A stretch of 64,000 bases of DNA, from the NCBI GenBank assembly GCA_913774625.1, contig CAJYHL010000024.1, forward strand, positions 1-64,000, written 5' to 3'. Source of the DNA: an uncultured Acidovorax sp. (GTDB lineage Bacteria > Pseudomonadota > Gammaproteobacteria > Burkholderiales > Burkholderiaceae_C). Numbering within the stretch: the first letter of the stretch is position 1; each line of letters starts with the position of its first letter. Shown here piece by piece: positions 54,790 to 63,032 of the stretch. Below the pieces are notes generated by a model. That model was not told the DNA's origin, made no database searches, and worked only from the letters and a program-made list of their open reading frames with translations. The position numbers and the translations under genes were made by a program.

Positions 54790-55689
54790 TCAGGCCGCGG
54801 CGTCGCCGCCGGCCGGTGCGCCGGAACCGGCGCCTGCATCCGCATCCGCATCCACGTCCGGCTCGGCTGCAGCCGGTGCCGCCGCGGTGCGCGGGCGCCG
54901 CGCACGGGCCAGCATCTGGCCCACGTTGCGCTGGTCCATGCCGTACATGTCGGCGAACTGCTCCACCGAACTGCAGCCGCTGGCCTCGTAGGCGCGCAGC
55001 AGGGCCTCGGCCTTGGCGTCGCGCTCGGCGACTTCGGCGAAGGCTTCGTCCAGCAGGGCGTTGGCGCGCTCGTCACGGCCGCGCGCCAGGGCGTCGTAGG
55101 CTTCGCGCGTCAGGCCCGAGGCTTCATAGGCCTGGGCGATGCGGCGGCGCAGTTTGGCCGTCAGGTCTTCGCCATCGCGCGGCTTCTTGCGGCGGAAGAC
55201 TTCCAGCAGCGCGTGGTGGATGTGCTCGGGCGCCATGGCCTCGACGGCCTGGCCCTGCAGGTCGTGGCGCTGCCGGCCTTCCGCCACCACCTGCAGGTAG
55301 CGGGTGGAGCGCGTATGGATGCCGAGCGCGGCCTTCAGGTCTTCCTTCTCGAATGCGCCGGGGTGGGCGTCCTGCAGGTCCTGGAAGATGCCGCGCTTGA
55401 GCGGCAGGAACTGCGCGCCGAAGAGGTGGGGGTAGAAGCCGGCCAGCTGTTCCAGCACGGGGTGCGTGCGGCGCGGGCCCTGGGCCTTGGGCGCGGGCTG
55501 GCCCTGCGCGGCAGCGCCGGATGCCGGGGCCGGGGCCGGCGTGCCGGCCGGGCGGTTGCCGCCCCGGCTACGGCCACCGCGCCGGGAGCCTTTGCGGCGC
55601 GCGCCTTCGGCGGGGGCTGCGCCGCCCGCTGCGTCGGCAGCGGCGGGGGCAGGGTTCTGGGAGGCTTCAGCGGTCGCGTTGTCGGTCAT
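54790..55689 (-). CDS. proQ: ProQ/FinO-domain RNA chaperone
   Basis: A 299-residue RNA-binding protein. A basic N-terminal arm (about 25-65, ARRKGSRRGGRSRGGNRP) leads to the ProQ/FinO domain (about 75-190), with HPVLEQLAGFYPHLFGAQFL, PLKRGIFQDL, LKAALGIHTRSTRYLQVV and GRQRHDLQG. The C-terminus is helical (AEALLRAYEASGCSSVEQFA) and ends in an acidic Ala/Gly tail. It should bind small RNAs and mRNA 3' ends. Both arms are longer than in E. coli ProQ (232 residues). ATG 55689 was chosen over an upstream in-frame start. Confidence 0.9.
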   Translation of the reverse strand: MTDNATAEASQNPAPAAADAAGGAAPAEGARRKGSRRGGRSRGGNRPAGTPAPAPASGAAAQGQPAPKAQGPRRTHPVLEQLAGFYPHLFGAQFLPLKRGIFQDLQDAHPGAFEKEDLKAALGIHTRSTRYLQVVAEGRQRHDLQGQAVEAMAPEHIHHALLEVFRRKKPRDGEDLTAKLRRRIAQAYEASGLTREAYDALARGRDERANALLDEAFAEVAERDAKAEALLRAYEASGCSSVEQFADMYGMDQRNVGQMLARARRPRTAAAPAAAEPDVDADADAGAGSGAPAGGDAAA

Positions 55690-55819
55690 GGCAATCGAAG
55701 GGGGCTTGGCTTGCGTGCGGTCGGTGTGCGGCGGCGATGCGGCCCGGCTGCGGGGCACGCTTCGCGCGGCGGAAAACCCGCCATCATGCCAGTTCGCCGC
55801 GGGCCGGGCCGCGCGGCCG

Positions 55820-57085
55820 CTACAAGGCGCCGGGGCGCAGCGCCTCGTCCAGCACCTCCACCCAGTGCCGCACGGGCACTTCGGTGCCGCTTTGCAGGTG
55901 GGTGATGCAGCCGATATTGGCCGACAGGATGGCGGCGGGCTTTTCGCCTTCGCCGAAAGCCTCGTCCAGCGCGGCCAGCTTGCGGTCGCGCAGCGGGTAG
56001 GCCAGTTCGGGCTGCAGGACCGAATAGGTGCCGGCCGAGCCGCAGCACAGGTGCGATTCGGTGCGCGCCGTGCGCACCCGGAAACCCAGCGCTGCCAGGT
56101 GCGCCTCCACCCCGCCGCGCAGCTTCTGGCCGTGCTGCAGCGTGCAGGGCGGGTGGTAGGCCAGCAGGGCGCGGCTGGGGGCTATGCGGCCCTGCAGCTT
56201 CTCGGCCAGCTCGGGCAGCAGGTCGGGCAGCAGCTCCGACAGGTCGCGCGTGAGGGCGCTGATGCGGGCCGCGCGCTCGGCGTACTGCGCATCGCCGCGC
56301 AGCAGGTGGCCGTAGTCCTTGACCATCACGCCGCAGCCCGAGGCGTTCATGACGATGCTTTCCACGCCGCCCGGCCGGTCCACGTAGGGCCACCAGGCGT
56401 CGATGTTGGCGCGCGCCTGGTCCAGGCCGCCGTCCTGGTCGTTCAAATGGAACTTGACCGCGCCGCAGCAGCCGGCCTGCGGCGCGATGACGGTCTGGAT
56501 GCCGGCGGCGTCCAGCACGCGGGCCGTGGCGCGGTTGATGTTGGGCAGCATGGCGGGCTGCACGCAGCCGGCCAGCATCAGCACCTTGCGGGCGTGTTCG
56601 CGCACCGGCCAGGCGCCGGCCTGCTGGGGCGCGGGCACCTTGGCGCGCAGCGCCTCGGGCAGCAGGCCGCGCACGGCCTGGCCGGCCTTCATGGCGGGGC
56701 CGAAGAGGGGCGAGGGCAGGCCTTCCTTCAGGGCCCAGCGCGTGGCGCGCTCGGCCAGGGGGCGCGGCACCTGCTCGTCCACGATCTTGCGGCCGATGTC
56801 CACCAGGTGGCCGTACTGCACGCCGCTCGGGCAGGTGCTCTCGCAGTTGCGGCAGGTGAGGCACCGGTCCAGGTGCTGCTGCGTCTTGCGCGTGGGCTCG
56901 GTGCCTTCGAGCACCTGCTTGATGAGGTAGATGCGCCCGCGCGGGCCGTCCAGCTCGTCGCCCAGCAGCTGGTAGGTGGGGCAGGTGGCGGTGCAGAAGC
57001 CGCAATGCACGCACTTGCGCAGGATGGCTTCGGCCTCCTGCCCTTCGGGCGTGCCTTGGTATCGGGGGGCGAGCGTGGTTTGCAT
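55820..57085 (-). CDS. glcF: Glycolate oxidase iron-sulfur subunit
   Basis: A 421-residue protein with two [4Fe-4S] motifs, CVHCGFCTATCP near 25-36 and CLTCRNCESTCP near 75-86, and two Cys-rich CCG domains (AGCVQPAMLP..GCCGA; YHPPCTLQH..HLCCGSAGTYS). With GlcD and GlcE it oxidises glycolate to glyoxylate at the membrane. DUF1275 is encoded between it and glcE, 70 bp upstream. No glcD gene lies in the window, so the catalytic subunit is elsewhere or a different partner is used. Confidence 0.93.
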   Translation of the reverse strand: MQTTLAPRYQGTPEGQEAEAILRKCVHCGFCTATCPTYQLLGDELDGPRGRIYLIKQVLEGTEPTRKTQQHLDRCLTCRNCESTCPSGVQYGHLVDIGRKIVDEQVPRPLAERATRWALKEGLPSPLFGPAMKAGQAVRGLLPEALRAKVPAPQQAGAWPVREHARKVLMLAGCVQPAMLPNINRATARVLDAAGIQTVIAPQAGCCGAVKFHLNDQDGGLDQARANIDAWWPYVDRPGGVESIVMNASGCGVMVKDYGHLLRGDAQYAERAARISALTRDLSELLPDLLPELAEKLQGRIAPSRALLAYHPPCTLQHGQKLRGGVEAHLAALGFRVRTARTESHLCCGSAGTYSVLQPELAYPLRDRKLAALDEAFGEGEKPAAILSANIGCITHLQSGTEVPVRHWVEVLDEALRPGAL

Positions 57086-57155
57086 CGTGCGTTGTTCTTG
57101 CGGAGCGGGGTGTGATGGGGCAGGCGGGCGGCTGGCGGCAGTGGCGCGTTCCGGT

Positions 57156-57998
57156 TCAGAGCTTCTCGGCCGGCGGGCCGTCTTCGGCGGACCCGGGGGC
57201 GCTGCGCTTTGCGCGCCGGGCGCGCAGCCGGTCCAGCCAGCCGAAGGTCCAGTCGCGCAGTGCGCGGTTGTGGCGCAGGTCGTCCAGGTAGGCCGGCAGC
57301 GACAGCCACAGCAGCAGCGCGGCCAGCGGCAGCACGCAGATGAAGCCCACGTACTTGAAGCCCGCCGCGCCGGCCATGCCGCCCAGCACGAAGGCCAGGA
57401 TCAGCCCGCCGAAGAGCCGCACGCGCTGCAGATTGGGCCGCACGCGGTCGGCTTCGCTGCGGTTGCGGTTCCAGTAGAGGGCCTTGCCGATCTCGATGCC
57501 GAGGTCGGTGAAGTTGCCCGTCATGTGCGTGGTGCGGATCTTGCCGCCCGAGACCTTGGAGGCCACCGCGTTCTGCACGCCCATGATGAAGGACAGCAGC
57601 AGCACGGTGAGCGGCACGGCGAAGGGCGTGGTCCATTCGAGCGTGATGGCGCCCATCAGGCCGAAGGGCAGCATCAGCGCGGCCTCCAGCAGCAGGGGCA
57701 GGGCGTAGAGGTGGCGCAGCCGGTACTGCCGGCCCCAGTTGATCTGGATGGCGGCGGTGGCAGCGCCGGCCAGGAAGGACACGATGGCCCCGAGCGCGCC
57801 GAGCAGCAAGGGCATGTCGCCCATCACCAGCGAGTCGGCCACCTGGGAGGTGAAGCCCGTCATGTGCGAGGTGTACCGGGCCAGCAGCAGGAAGCCGCCC
57901 GCATTCACCGCGCCGGCATTGAAGGCCAGCAGCAGGCCCAGCATGCGGTTGGTGGCATGCGTGCGGTGCAGTCCGGTCAGATGGCTCAGCAGCCGCAT
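57156..57998 (-). CDS. DUF1275 (YoaK) family membrane protein
   Basis: A 280-residue inner-membrane protein with about six to seven helices. The family pattern is seen: LAFNAGAVNAGGFLLLARYT, HMTGFTSQVADSLVMGD, LLLSFIMGVQNAVASKVSG and RTTHMTGNFTDLGIEIGK. The two HMTG repeats are typical. The function is unknown. It sits inside the glc cluster, 4 bp after glcE and 70 bp before glcF, so it probably shares their transcript. Confidence 0.88.
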   Translation of the reverse strand: MRLLSHLTGLHRTHATNRMLGLLLAFNAGAVNAGGFLLLARYTSHMTGFTSQVADSLVMGDMPLLLGALGAIVSFLAGAATAAIQINWGRQYRLRHLYALPLLLEAALMLPFGLMGAITLEWTTPFAVPLTVLLLSFIMGVQNAVASKVSGGKIRTTHMTGNFTDLGIEIGKALYWNRNRSEADRVRPNLQRVRLFGGLILAFVLGGMAGAAGFKYVGFICVLPLAALLLWLSLPAYLDDLRHNRALRDWTFGWLDRLRARRAKRSAPGSAEDGPPAEKL

Positions 57999-58002
57999 GG
58001 GC

Positions 58003-59136
58003 CTATCCGATGCCGTCCAGCCGGCCGGGGTTGAAGATGCCGGCCGGGTCGAAGGCCTGGCGCAGCCGCGCGTGGATCTGCTCCAGGGCCGGTGATTTCA
58101 GGGTGGAGCGGCCTGCAGTCATTGATTCATGGCCGCTTGAAGCTATGAAAAGCGTAGCATCCCCGCCCGCGCCGCGGGCTGCGGCGCGCAGGGCCGGGCC
58201 GTGTTCCGGCGCGGCCTGCACCCAGCGCAGTGCGCCATGCCATTCGACCAGCGGCGGCGTCACGCCGGTGGGCAGGTCCAGCACCGGCGCGGTGGCCGGC
58301 ACCGACAGGCGCCAGAGCGCCTGCCCGGGCGGGCGGGCGGCGAACCAGGGCAGGGACTGGTCGCGGCAGTCGGCCCAGGCCTGCACGGCTTCGGCGTCGG
58401 GCACGCGCTCGCCGCCCAGGCTGCGGCAGGCGGCCTGCACGGCCGCCGTGGCGCCGCGCAGGCGCAGGTGCAGCGTGCCCGGGCCGTCGGAGCCGGCATT
58501 GCCCGGGGCATCGGCCCGCCAGCGGCTGGCGTTGAGCGGCAGCGGCTGGCCGCCCCAGGAATGCAGCCGCTGCAGCGCCTGGGCCTGGGTGCAGGCGAAG
58601 CGCAGCGTGGCGTCGGCGGGCGGAACGGGCAGCACCTTCAGGCTCGCCTCGGTGACGATGCCCAGCGTGCCCCAGGCGCCCACCATCAGGCGCGAGACGT
58701 CGTAGCCCGCCACGTTCTTCATCACCTGGCCGCCGAAGCGCAGCAGCTCGGCCCGGCCGTTGACGGTCTCCAGCCCCAGCACGTAGTCGCGCACCGCGCC
58801 CACGCTGGCGCGGGCCGGGCCCGACAGGCCCGCCGCCACCATGCCGCCCACGGTGGAGCCGGGCGCGAAGTGCGGCGGCTCGAAGGGCAGGCACTGGCCC
58901 TGGGTGGCCAGCAGGGCCTGCAGCTCGGCCAGCGGCGTGCCGGCGCGGGCCGTGACCACCAGTTCGCTGGGCTCGTAGCTCACGATGCCCGAGAGCGGGC
59001 GCAGGTCGAGCAGCTCGCCCTGCAGCGCAGCGCCGCCGTGGAAGTCCTTGGTGCCGCCGCCGCGCAGGCGCAGCGGGCGGTGGTCGGAGGCGCTGGCTCG
59101 CACGCGCTCCACGATCTGGCTGAGGGCTGAATCCAT
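58003..59136 (-). CDS. glcE: Glycolate oxidase FAD-binding subunit
   Basis: A 377-residue PCMH-type FAD-binding protein. RLRGGGTKDFHG begins the domain, ELVVTARAGTPLAELQALL and FAPGSTVGGMVAAGLSGPARAS form the FAD site, and the C-terminus ends FDPAGIFNPGRL. It lacks the catalytic C-terminal oxidase domain of GlcD, as expected. ATG 59136 gives the normal start MDSALSQIVERV. It is the first gene of glcE-DUF1275-glcF. Confidence 0.9.
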   Translation of the reverse strand: MDSALSQIVERVRASASDHRPLRLRGGGTKDFHGGAALQGELLDLRPLSGIVSYEPSELVVTARAGTPLAELQALLATQGQCLPFEPPHFAPGSTVGGMVAAGLSGPARASVGAVRDYVLGLETVNGRAELLRFGGQVMKNVAGYDVSRLMVGAWGTLGIVTEASLKVLPVPPADATLRFACTQAQALQRLHSWGGQPLPLNASRWRADAPGNAGSDGPGTLHLRLRGATAAVQAACRSLGGERVPDAEAVQAWADCRDQSLPWFAARPPGQALWRLSVPATAPVLDLPTGVTPPLVEWHGALRWVQAAPEHGPALRAAARGAGGDATLFIASSGHESMTAGRSTLKSPALEQIHARLRQAFDPAGIFNPGRLDGIG

Positions 59137-59233
59137 GCAGGGGATGGTACGGCAGGCCCCGGCGCAGGGGCTGGCGGGCGGGCTTGAATTTTTTGAACGC
59201 GGCGCGTGAGCTTTGCCCAGGCCTTGTCCTGGA

Positions 59234-60175
59234 TCAGTGCGTGCCGGGGGCGAAGAAGGCGACCGGCAGGCCCGGCACGTCCACCCGCAGGGAGACGATG
59301 CAGCCCGAGAGCGGTAGCTCGGCCAGCTCGGCCGCCGGGCGGCCGTGGCTGGCCGAGGTGACGAACAGCGTGCGCCCGTCGTCGCCGCCCAGGCAGGGCA
59401 TGGTGGGACAGCGCAGGGGCGTGGCGATATCGGCCAGAACCTCGCCCCGGGGCGAGAGCCGCACCACGCGGCCGCCCTCGTAGAGCGCGCTCCAGTAGGC
59501 GCCTTCGGCATCGACGCAGGCGCCGTCCGGGCGGCCGCCGTAGGCGGGCTGGCCCGGCTGGCCGGGCTGCCAGCCGGCCGGCTTCGGGGCGAAGGCGTGC
59601 AGCACGCGGGGCTCGCCCTGCGGCATCAGGCCGGCATCCGCGTCCCAGGCGCGGATCTGGTGCGAGGGCGTGTCGCACCAGTACAGCGTGGCGCCGTCGG
59701 GCGACCAGGCCAGGCCGTTGGCGGTGGCGGCGCCGTCCAGCACCCGGCGCACGGTGGCCGGGCCGGGGCCGCGCGCGTCGATGCAGTGGAGCGTGGCCAC
59801 GGGCTGGCGCGGCCCTGCCTGGGGTTCGTGGATGGAGCCGACCCAGAAGCGGCCCAGCGCGTCGCACTTGCCGTCGTTGGCGCGCTGGGTGGCGGGGTCG
59901 AAGGGCAGCCGGGCGATGGGCTCCAGCGCGCCCTGCCACTGCCGGGCCAGGACGATGTCGGCGCGCAGCGCCAGCACCAGGCCGCCGCCGCGGACGGGGG
60001 CGATGCAGCCGGGCTCCGAGGGCAGATGCCAGTGCTCCACCGCGCCCGAGGCCGGATCGAGCCGCGACACCCGGCGCCCGGAGATGTCCACCCAGTAGAG
60101 GCGCCGCTCCTCGGGGTGCCAGAAGGGCGATTCGCCCAGTTGGGAGGGTTCGGTGGTGGCGGCGGTCCAGGTCAT
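59234..60175 (-). CDS. SMP-30/gluconolactonase family lactonase
   Basis: A 313-residue six-bladed beta-propeller. The metal-ligand motifs are SPFWHPEERRLYWVDI (Glu of the family's LGEGPxW region is GESPFW), NDGKCDALGRFWVGS (Asn-Asp), and ANGLAWSPDGATLYWCDT (Asn, then Asp), and RPDGACVDAEGAYWSALYEG is near the end. It opens sugar-acid or other lactones with a divalent metal. A longer reading on the same strand opposite the phytochrome gene is a coding shadow. It is divergent from the phytochrome gene across 189 bp. Confidence 0.88.
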   Translation of the reverse strand: MTWTAATTEPSQLGESPFWHPEERRLYWVDISGRRVSRLDPASGAVEHWHLPSEPGCIAPVRGGGLVLALRADIVLARQWQGALEPIARLPFDPATQRANDGKCDALGRFWVGSIHEPQAGPRQPVATLHCIDARGPGPATVRRVLDGAATANGLAWSPDGATLYWCDTPSHQIRAWDADAGLMPQGEPRVLHAFAPKPAGWQPGQPGQPAYGGRPDGACVDAEGAYWSALYEGGRVVRLSPRGEVLADIATPLRCPTMPCLGGDDGRTLFVTSASHGRPAAELAELPLSGCIVSLRVDVPGLPVAFFAPGTH

Positions 60176-60364
60176 GCGGCGGTGCTCCTCGGAGGCAGGG
60201 AAAGGGCGGTGAACGGGCGGGTCGTTGAATCTACTCCAACGTCCGGTGCGCGGCGCTGGCATGATCGGCGCTTCGCGGCGCCACCGGGACCGGTGGCGGC
60301 GCGCCGTATTCCGCTTCGTTCCCCGGCCTCGTCCTGCGCGCCGATCCCCACCCGGCCTTACGTC

Positions 60365-62581
60365 TTGAACGCTATACCCGACCTTCATTTCTGCGACCGT
60401 GAGCCCATCCGCGTGCCGGGCGCCATCCAGCCGCATGGCCGCATGCTGGTGCTGGACGGCGCCAGCCTGGCGCTGCAGGCCTGGAGCGCCAACTGGACCG
60501 ACATCGCGGCCGACGCCCTGGGCGCGCTGGACGCGGCCGTGCTTCGCGACACGCCCCCGGACGGCTCGTCCGTGCAGGTCGGCGTGCTGGACCTGGCCGG
60601 CCGGCGGCACGTCTGCTGGGCGCACCGCAACGCCCGGCAGCTGATCGTCGAATGCGAGCCGCAGGCGGACGTGCCGCGGCCCGAGGCGCCCATCTACGGC
60701 CTGGCGCGCGACTTCCTGCCCCGCCTGCAGGCCGCCGGCTCGGTCGAGGCCCTGGCCCGGCTGGCGGCCGAAGAGATGCAGCGCCTGACGGGCTTCGGCC
60801 GCACGCTGGTGTACCGCTTCGACGCCGAAGGCCACGGCGAGGTGCTGGGCGAGGCGCTGCTGCCCGGCTACGACAGCTACCTGGGGCTGCACTTCCCGGC
60901 TTCCGACATTCCGCAGCAGGCCCGCGCCCTCTACCTGTCCAACCGCTTCCGTCTGATCCCCGATGCCGGCTACCGGCCCGTGCCCCTGCTGGCCGCGCCG
61001 GACGGGCCCGTGCCGGGCGAGATCGACCTGTCCCAGGCCTTCCTGCGCAGCGTCTCCCCGGTGCATCTGGAATACATGCGCAACATGGGCACCATGGCCT
61101 CCATGTCGGTGTCCATCGTGGTCGATGGCGCGCTCTGGGGGCTGGTGTCCTGCCACCACCGCGATCCGCGCCTGCTCGACGCCAGCGTGCGCGCGGCCTG
61201 CAGCCACCTGGGCCAGCTGCTGTCCATGCAGATCGAGGCCAAGCAGGCCAATGCCGAGGTGGCTGCGCGCCTGGAACTGCGCCAGCTGACCCTGCAGCTG
61301 GTCGCCCACCTGGCCGACAGCGATGCCAGCCTGCGCCGCATCCTGGACGATCCCGCCGTGCTGATGCGCATGGCCCGCGCCACCGGCGCCGCCGTGGTGC
61401 TGGACGAGGAAAGCTGGACCACGGGCGACACGCCCCCGCACGCCGCCCTGGTCGAGCTGGCCGGCTGGGTCGCGGGGCTGGGCACCGAGGTGTACGAGAG
61501 CGACGAGCTCCCGGCCCACTATCCGCCGGCGGCGGGCTGGCAGGACACGGCGGCCGGCGTGCTGGCCATTTCCATCTCGCAGGTGCATCGCCACGTCATC
61601 TTCTGGTTCCGGCCCGAGGTGGTGCAGACCGTGACCTGGGCGGGCGACCCGCGCAAGGCGCCGCAGCCCGATGCCCAGGGGCGCATCCACCCGCGCCTGA
61701 GCTTCCAGCGCTGGGCCCAGGAGATCGGCGGGCGCTGCCTGCCCTGGTCGCCCGCCGAGGTGTCCGCCGCGGGCGAGCTGCGCCAGGCGCTGATCGGCAT
61801 CGTGCTGCGGCGCGCCGAGGAGCTGGCCGCCATCGCCAACGAGCTGGGCCGGCTCAACAAGGAGCTGGAAGCCTTCTCCTACACCGTTTCCCACGACCTG
61901 CGCGCGCCCATGCGCCACATCGCGGGCTACGTCGATCTGGTGATGGACACCGAAGGCCCGGCGCTGAGCCCGCGCGCGCACCGCTACATGTCCCACGTCA
62001 AGAGCGCGGCCGCCTTCGCGGGGCAACTGGTGGATGCGCTGCTCGACTTCTCCCGCATGGGGCGCACGGCGCTCAAGCTCAAGCGGGTGGACACCGCCGT
62101 GCTGGTGCAGAGCCTGGCGCAGGAGCTGTCGCGCCACGAGCCGGGCCGCCGCATCGTCTGGCGCATCGAGCCCGGCCTGCCGCCGCTCACCGCCGACCCG
62201 CTGCTGCTGCAGGTGGCCGTGCGCAACCTGATGGGCAACGCCGTCAAGTACAGCCGCGACCGCGATCCGGCCGTCGTCACCGTGCGGGCCGTGCGCGGCC
62301 CCGAGGGCGAGGGCCTGGAGGTGGAGGACAACGGCGTGGGCTTCCAGATGCAGTACGTGGGCAAGCTCTTCAACGTCTTCCAGCGGCTGCACCAGAACGA
62401 AGAGTTCGAAGGCACGGGCATCGGCCTGGCCAACGTCAAGCGCATCGTGGAGCGGCATGGCGGCCAGGTCTGGGCCCGGGGCGAGCCCGGGCAGGGCGCG
62501 GTCTTCGGCTTCACGCTGCCGCAGGCCCGGCAAAATGCCGGCATGCATTCCTCCGATGGAGCCGAGGCCGATCATGCTTAA
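60365..62581 (+). CDS. bphP: Bacteriophytochrome histidine kinase
   Basis: A 738-residue red-light sensor. Cys10 in HFCDREPIRVPGAIQPHG is the biliverdin-binding Cys of bacteriophytochromes. The order is PAS (to ~105), GAF (~130-300) with FPASDIPQQAR, PHY (~310-480), HisKA with the phosphorylated His in TVSHDLRAPMRH near 510, and HATPase near 580-730 with NLMGNAVKYS and GTGIGLANVK. The start is TTG at 60365, only nine codons before the Cys; GTG at 60293 is an alternative. No haem oxygenase gene is in the window. It overlaps the next response-regulator gene by 8 bp. Confidence 0.92.
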   Translation: MNAIPDLHFCDREPIRVPGAIQPHGRMLVLDGASLALQAWSANWTDIAADALGALDAAVLRDTPPDGSSVQVGVLDLAGRRHVCWAHRNARQLIVECEPQADVPRPEAPIYGLARDFLPRLQAAGSVEALARLAAEEMQRLTGFGRTLVYRFDAEGHGEVLGEALLPGYDSYLGLHFPASDIPQQARALYLSNRFRLIPDAGYRPVPLLAAPDGPVPGEIDLSQAFLRSVSPVHLEYMRNMGTMASMSVSIVVDGALWGLVSCHHRDPRLLDASVRAACSHLGQLLSMQIEAKQANAEVAARLELRQLTLQLVAHLADSDASLRRILDDPAVLMRMARATGAAVVLDEESWTTGDTPPHAALVELAGWVAGLGTEVYESDELPAHYPPAAGWQDTAAGVLAISISQVHRHVIFWFRPEVVQTVTWAGDPRKAPQPDAQGRIHPRLSFQRWAQEIGGRCLPWSPAEVSAAGELRQALIGIVLRRAEELAAIANELGRLNKELEAFSYTVSHDLRAPMRHIAGYVDLVMDTEGPALSPRAHRYMSHVKSAAAFAGQLVDALLDFSRMGRTALKLKRVDTAVLVQSLAQELSRHEPGRRIVWRIEPGLPPLTADPLLLQVAVRNLMGNAVKYSRDRDPAVVTVRAVRGPEGEGLEVEDNGVGFQMQYVGKLFNVFQRLHQNEEFEGTGIGLANVKRIVERHGGQVWARGEPGQGAVFGFTLPQARQNAGMHSSDGAEADHA

Positions 62582-63032
62582 ACCGATTCTGCTGGTCGAA
62601 GACGACCTGCGCGACCAGGAACTGACGCTGCTCGCCCTGGAGCGCAGCCAGCTGGCCAACGACGTCGTGGTGATGCGCGACGGCGCCGCTGCGCTCGACT
62701 ACCTGCGCCGCGAAGGCGAGCATGCGGGCCGCGAGGAGGGCAACCCGGCCGTCATCCTGCTGGACCTGAAGCTGCCCAAGGTCAACGGCCTCGAAGTGCT
62801 GGAAGCCGTGCGCGGCAATGCCTCGCTGCGCAGCATTCCGGTGGTCATGCTGACCTCCTCGCAGGAAGAGTCCGACCTGCTGCGCAGCTACGAGCTGGGC
62901 GTGAACGCCTACGTGGTCAAGCCGGTGGAATTCAAGCAGTTCGTCTCGGCCATCGCCGACCTGGGGGTGTTCTGGGCCGTGCTCAACGAGCCGCCGCCGG
63001 GCTCGCTGCGTGCCAGCCGCCGCTATGACTGA
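62574..63032 (+). CDS. Single-domain response regulator (Rcp1-like)
   Basis: A 152-residue receiver. The acidic pocket is ED-D at 9-11, the phosphorylated Asp64 is in ILLDLKLPK, and the conserved Lys lies in YVVKPVEF. Such stand-alone receivers are the usual partners of phytochrome kinases. It overlaps bphP by 8 bp with GGAGCCGAGG as the ribosome site, and overlaps the next gene by 8 bp. It has no output domain, so it passes the phosphate on or acts by protein binding. Confidence 0.93.
   Translation: MLKPILLVEDDLRDQELTLLALERSQLANDVVVMRDGAAALDYLRREGEHAGREEGNPAVILLDLKLPKVNGLEVLEAVRGNASLRSIPVVMLTSSQEESDLLRSYELGVNAYVVKPVEFKQFVSAIADLGVFWAVLNEPPPGSLRASRRYD

Noticed and set aside
60176-62659. A long minus-strand extension of the SMP-30 gene opposite the phytochrome gene
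   Set aside because: The lactonase fold is complete from ATG 60175. The extension is a shadow of the bphP reading frame.
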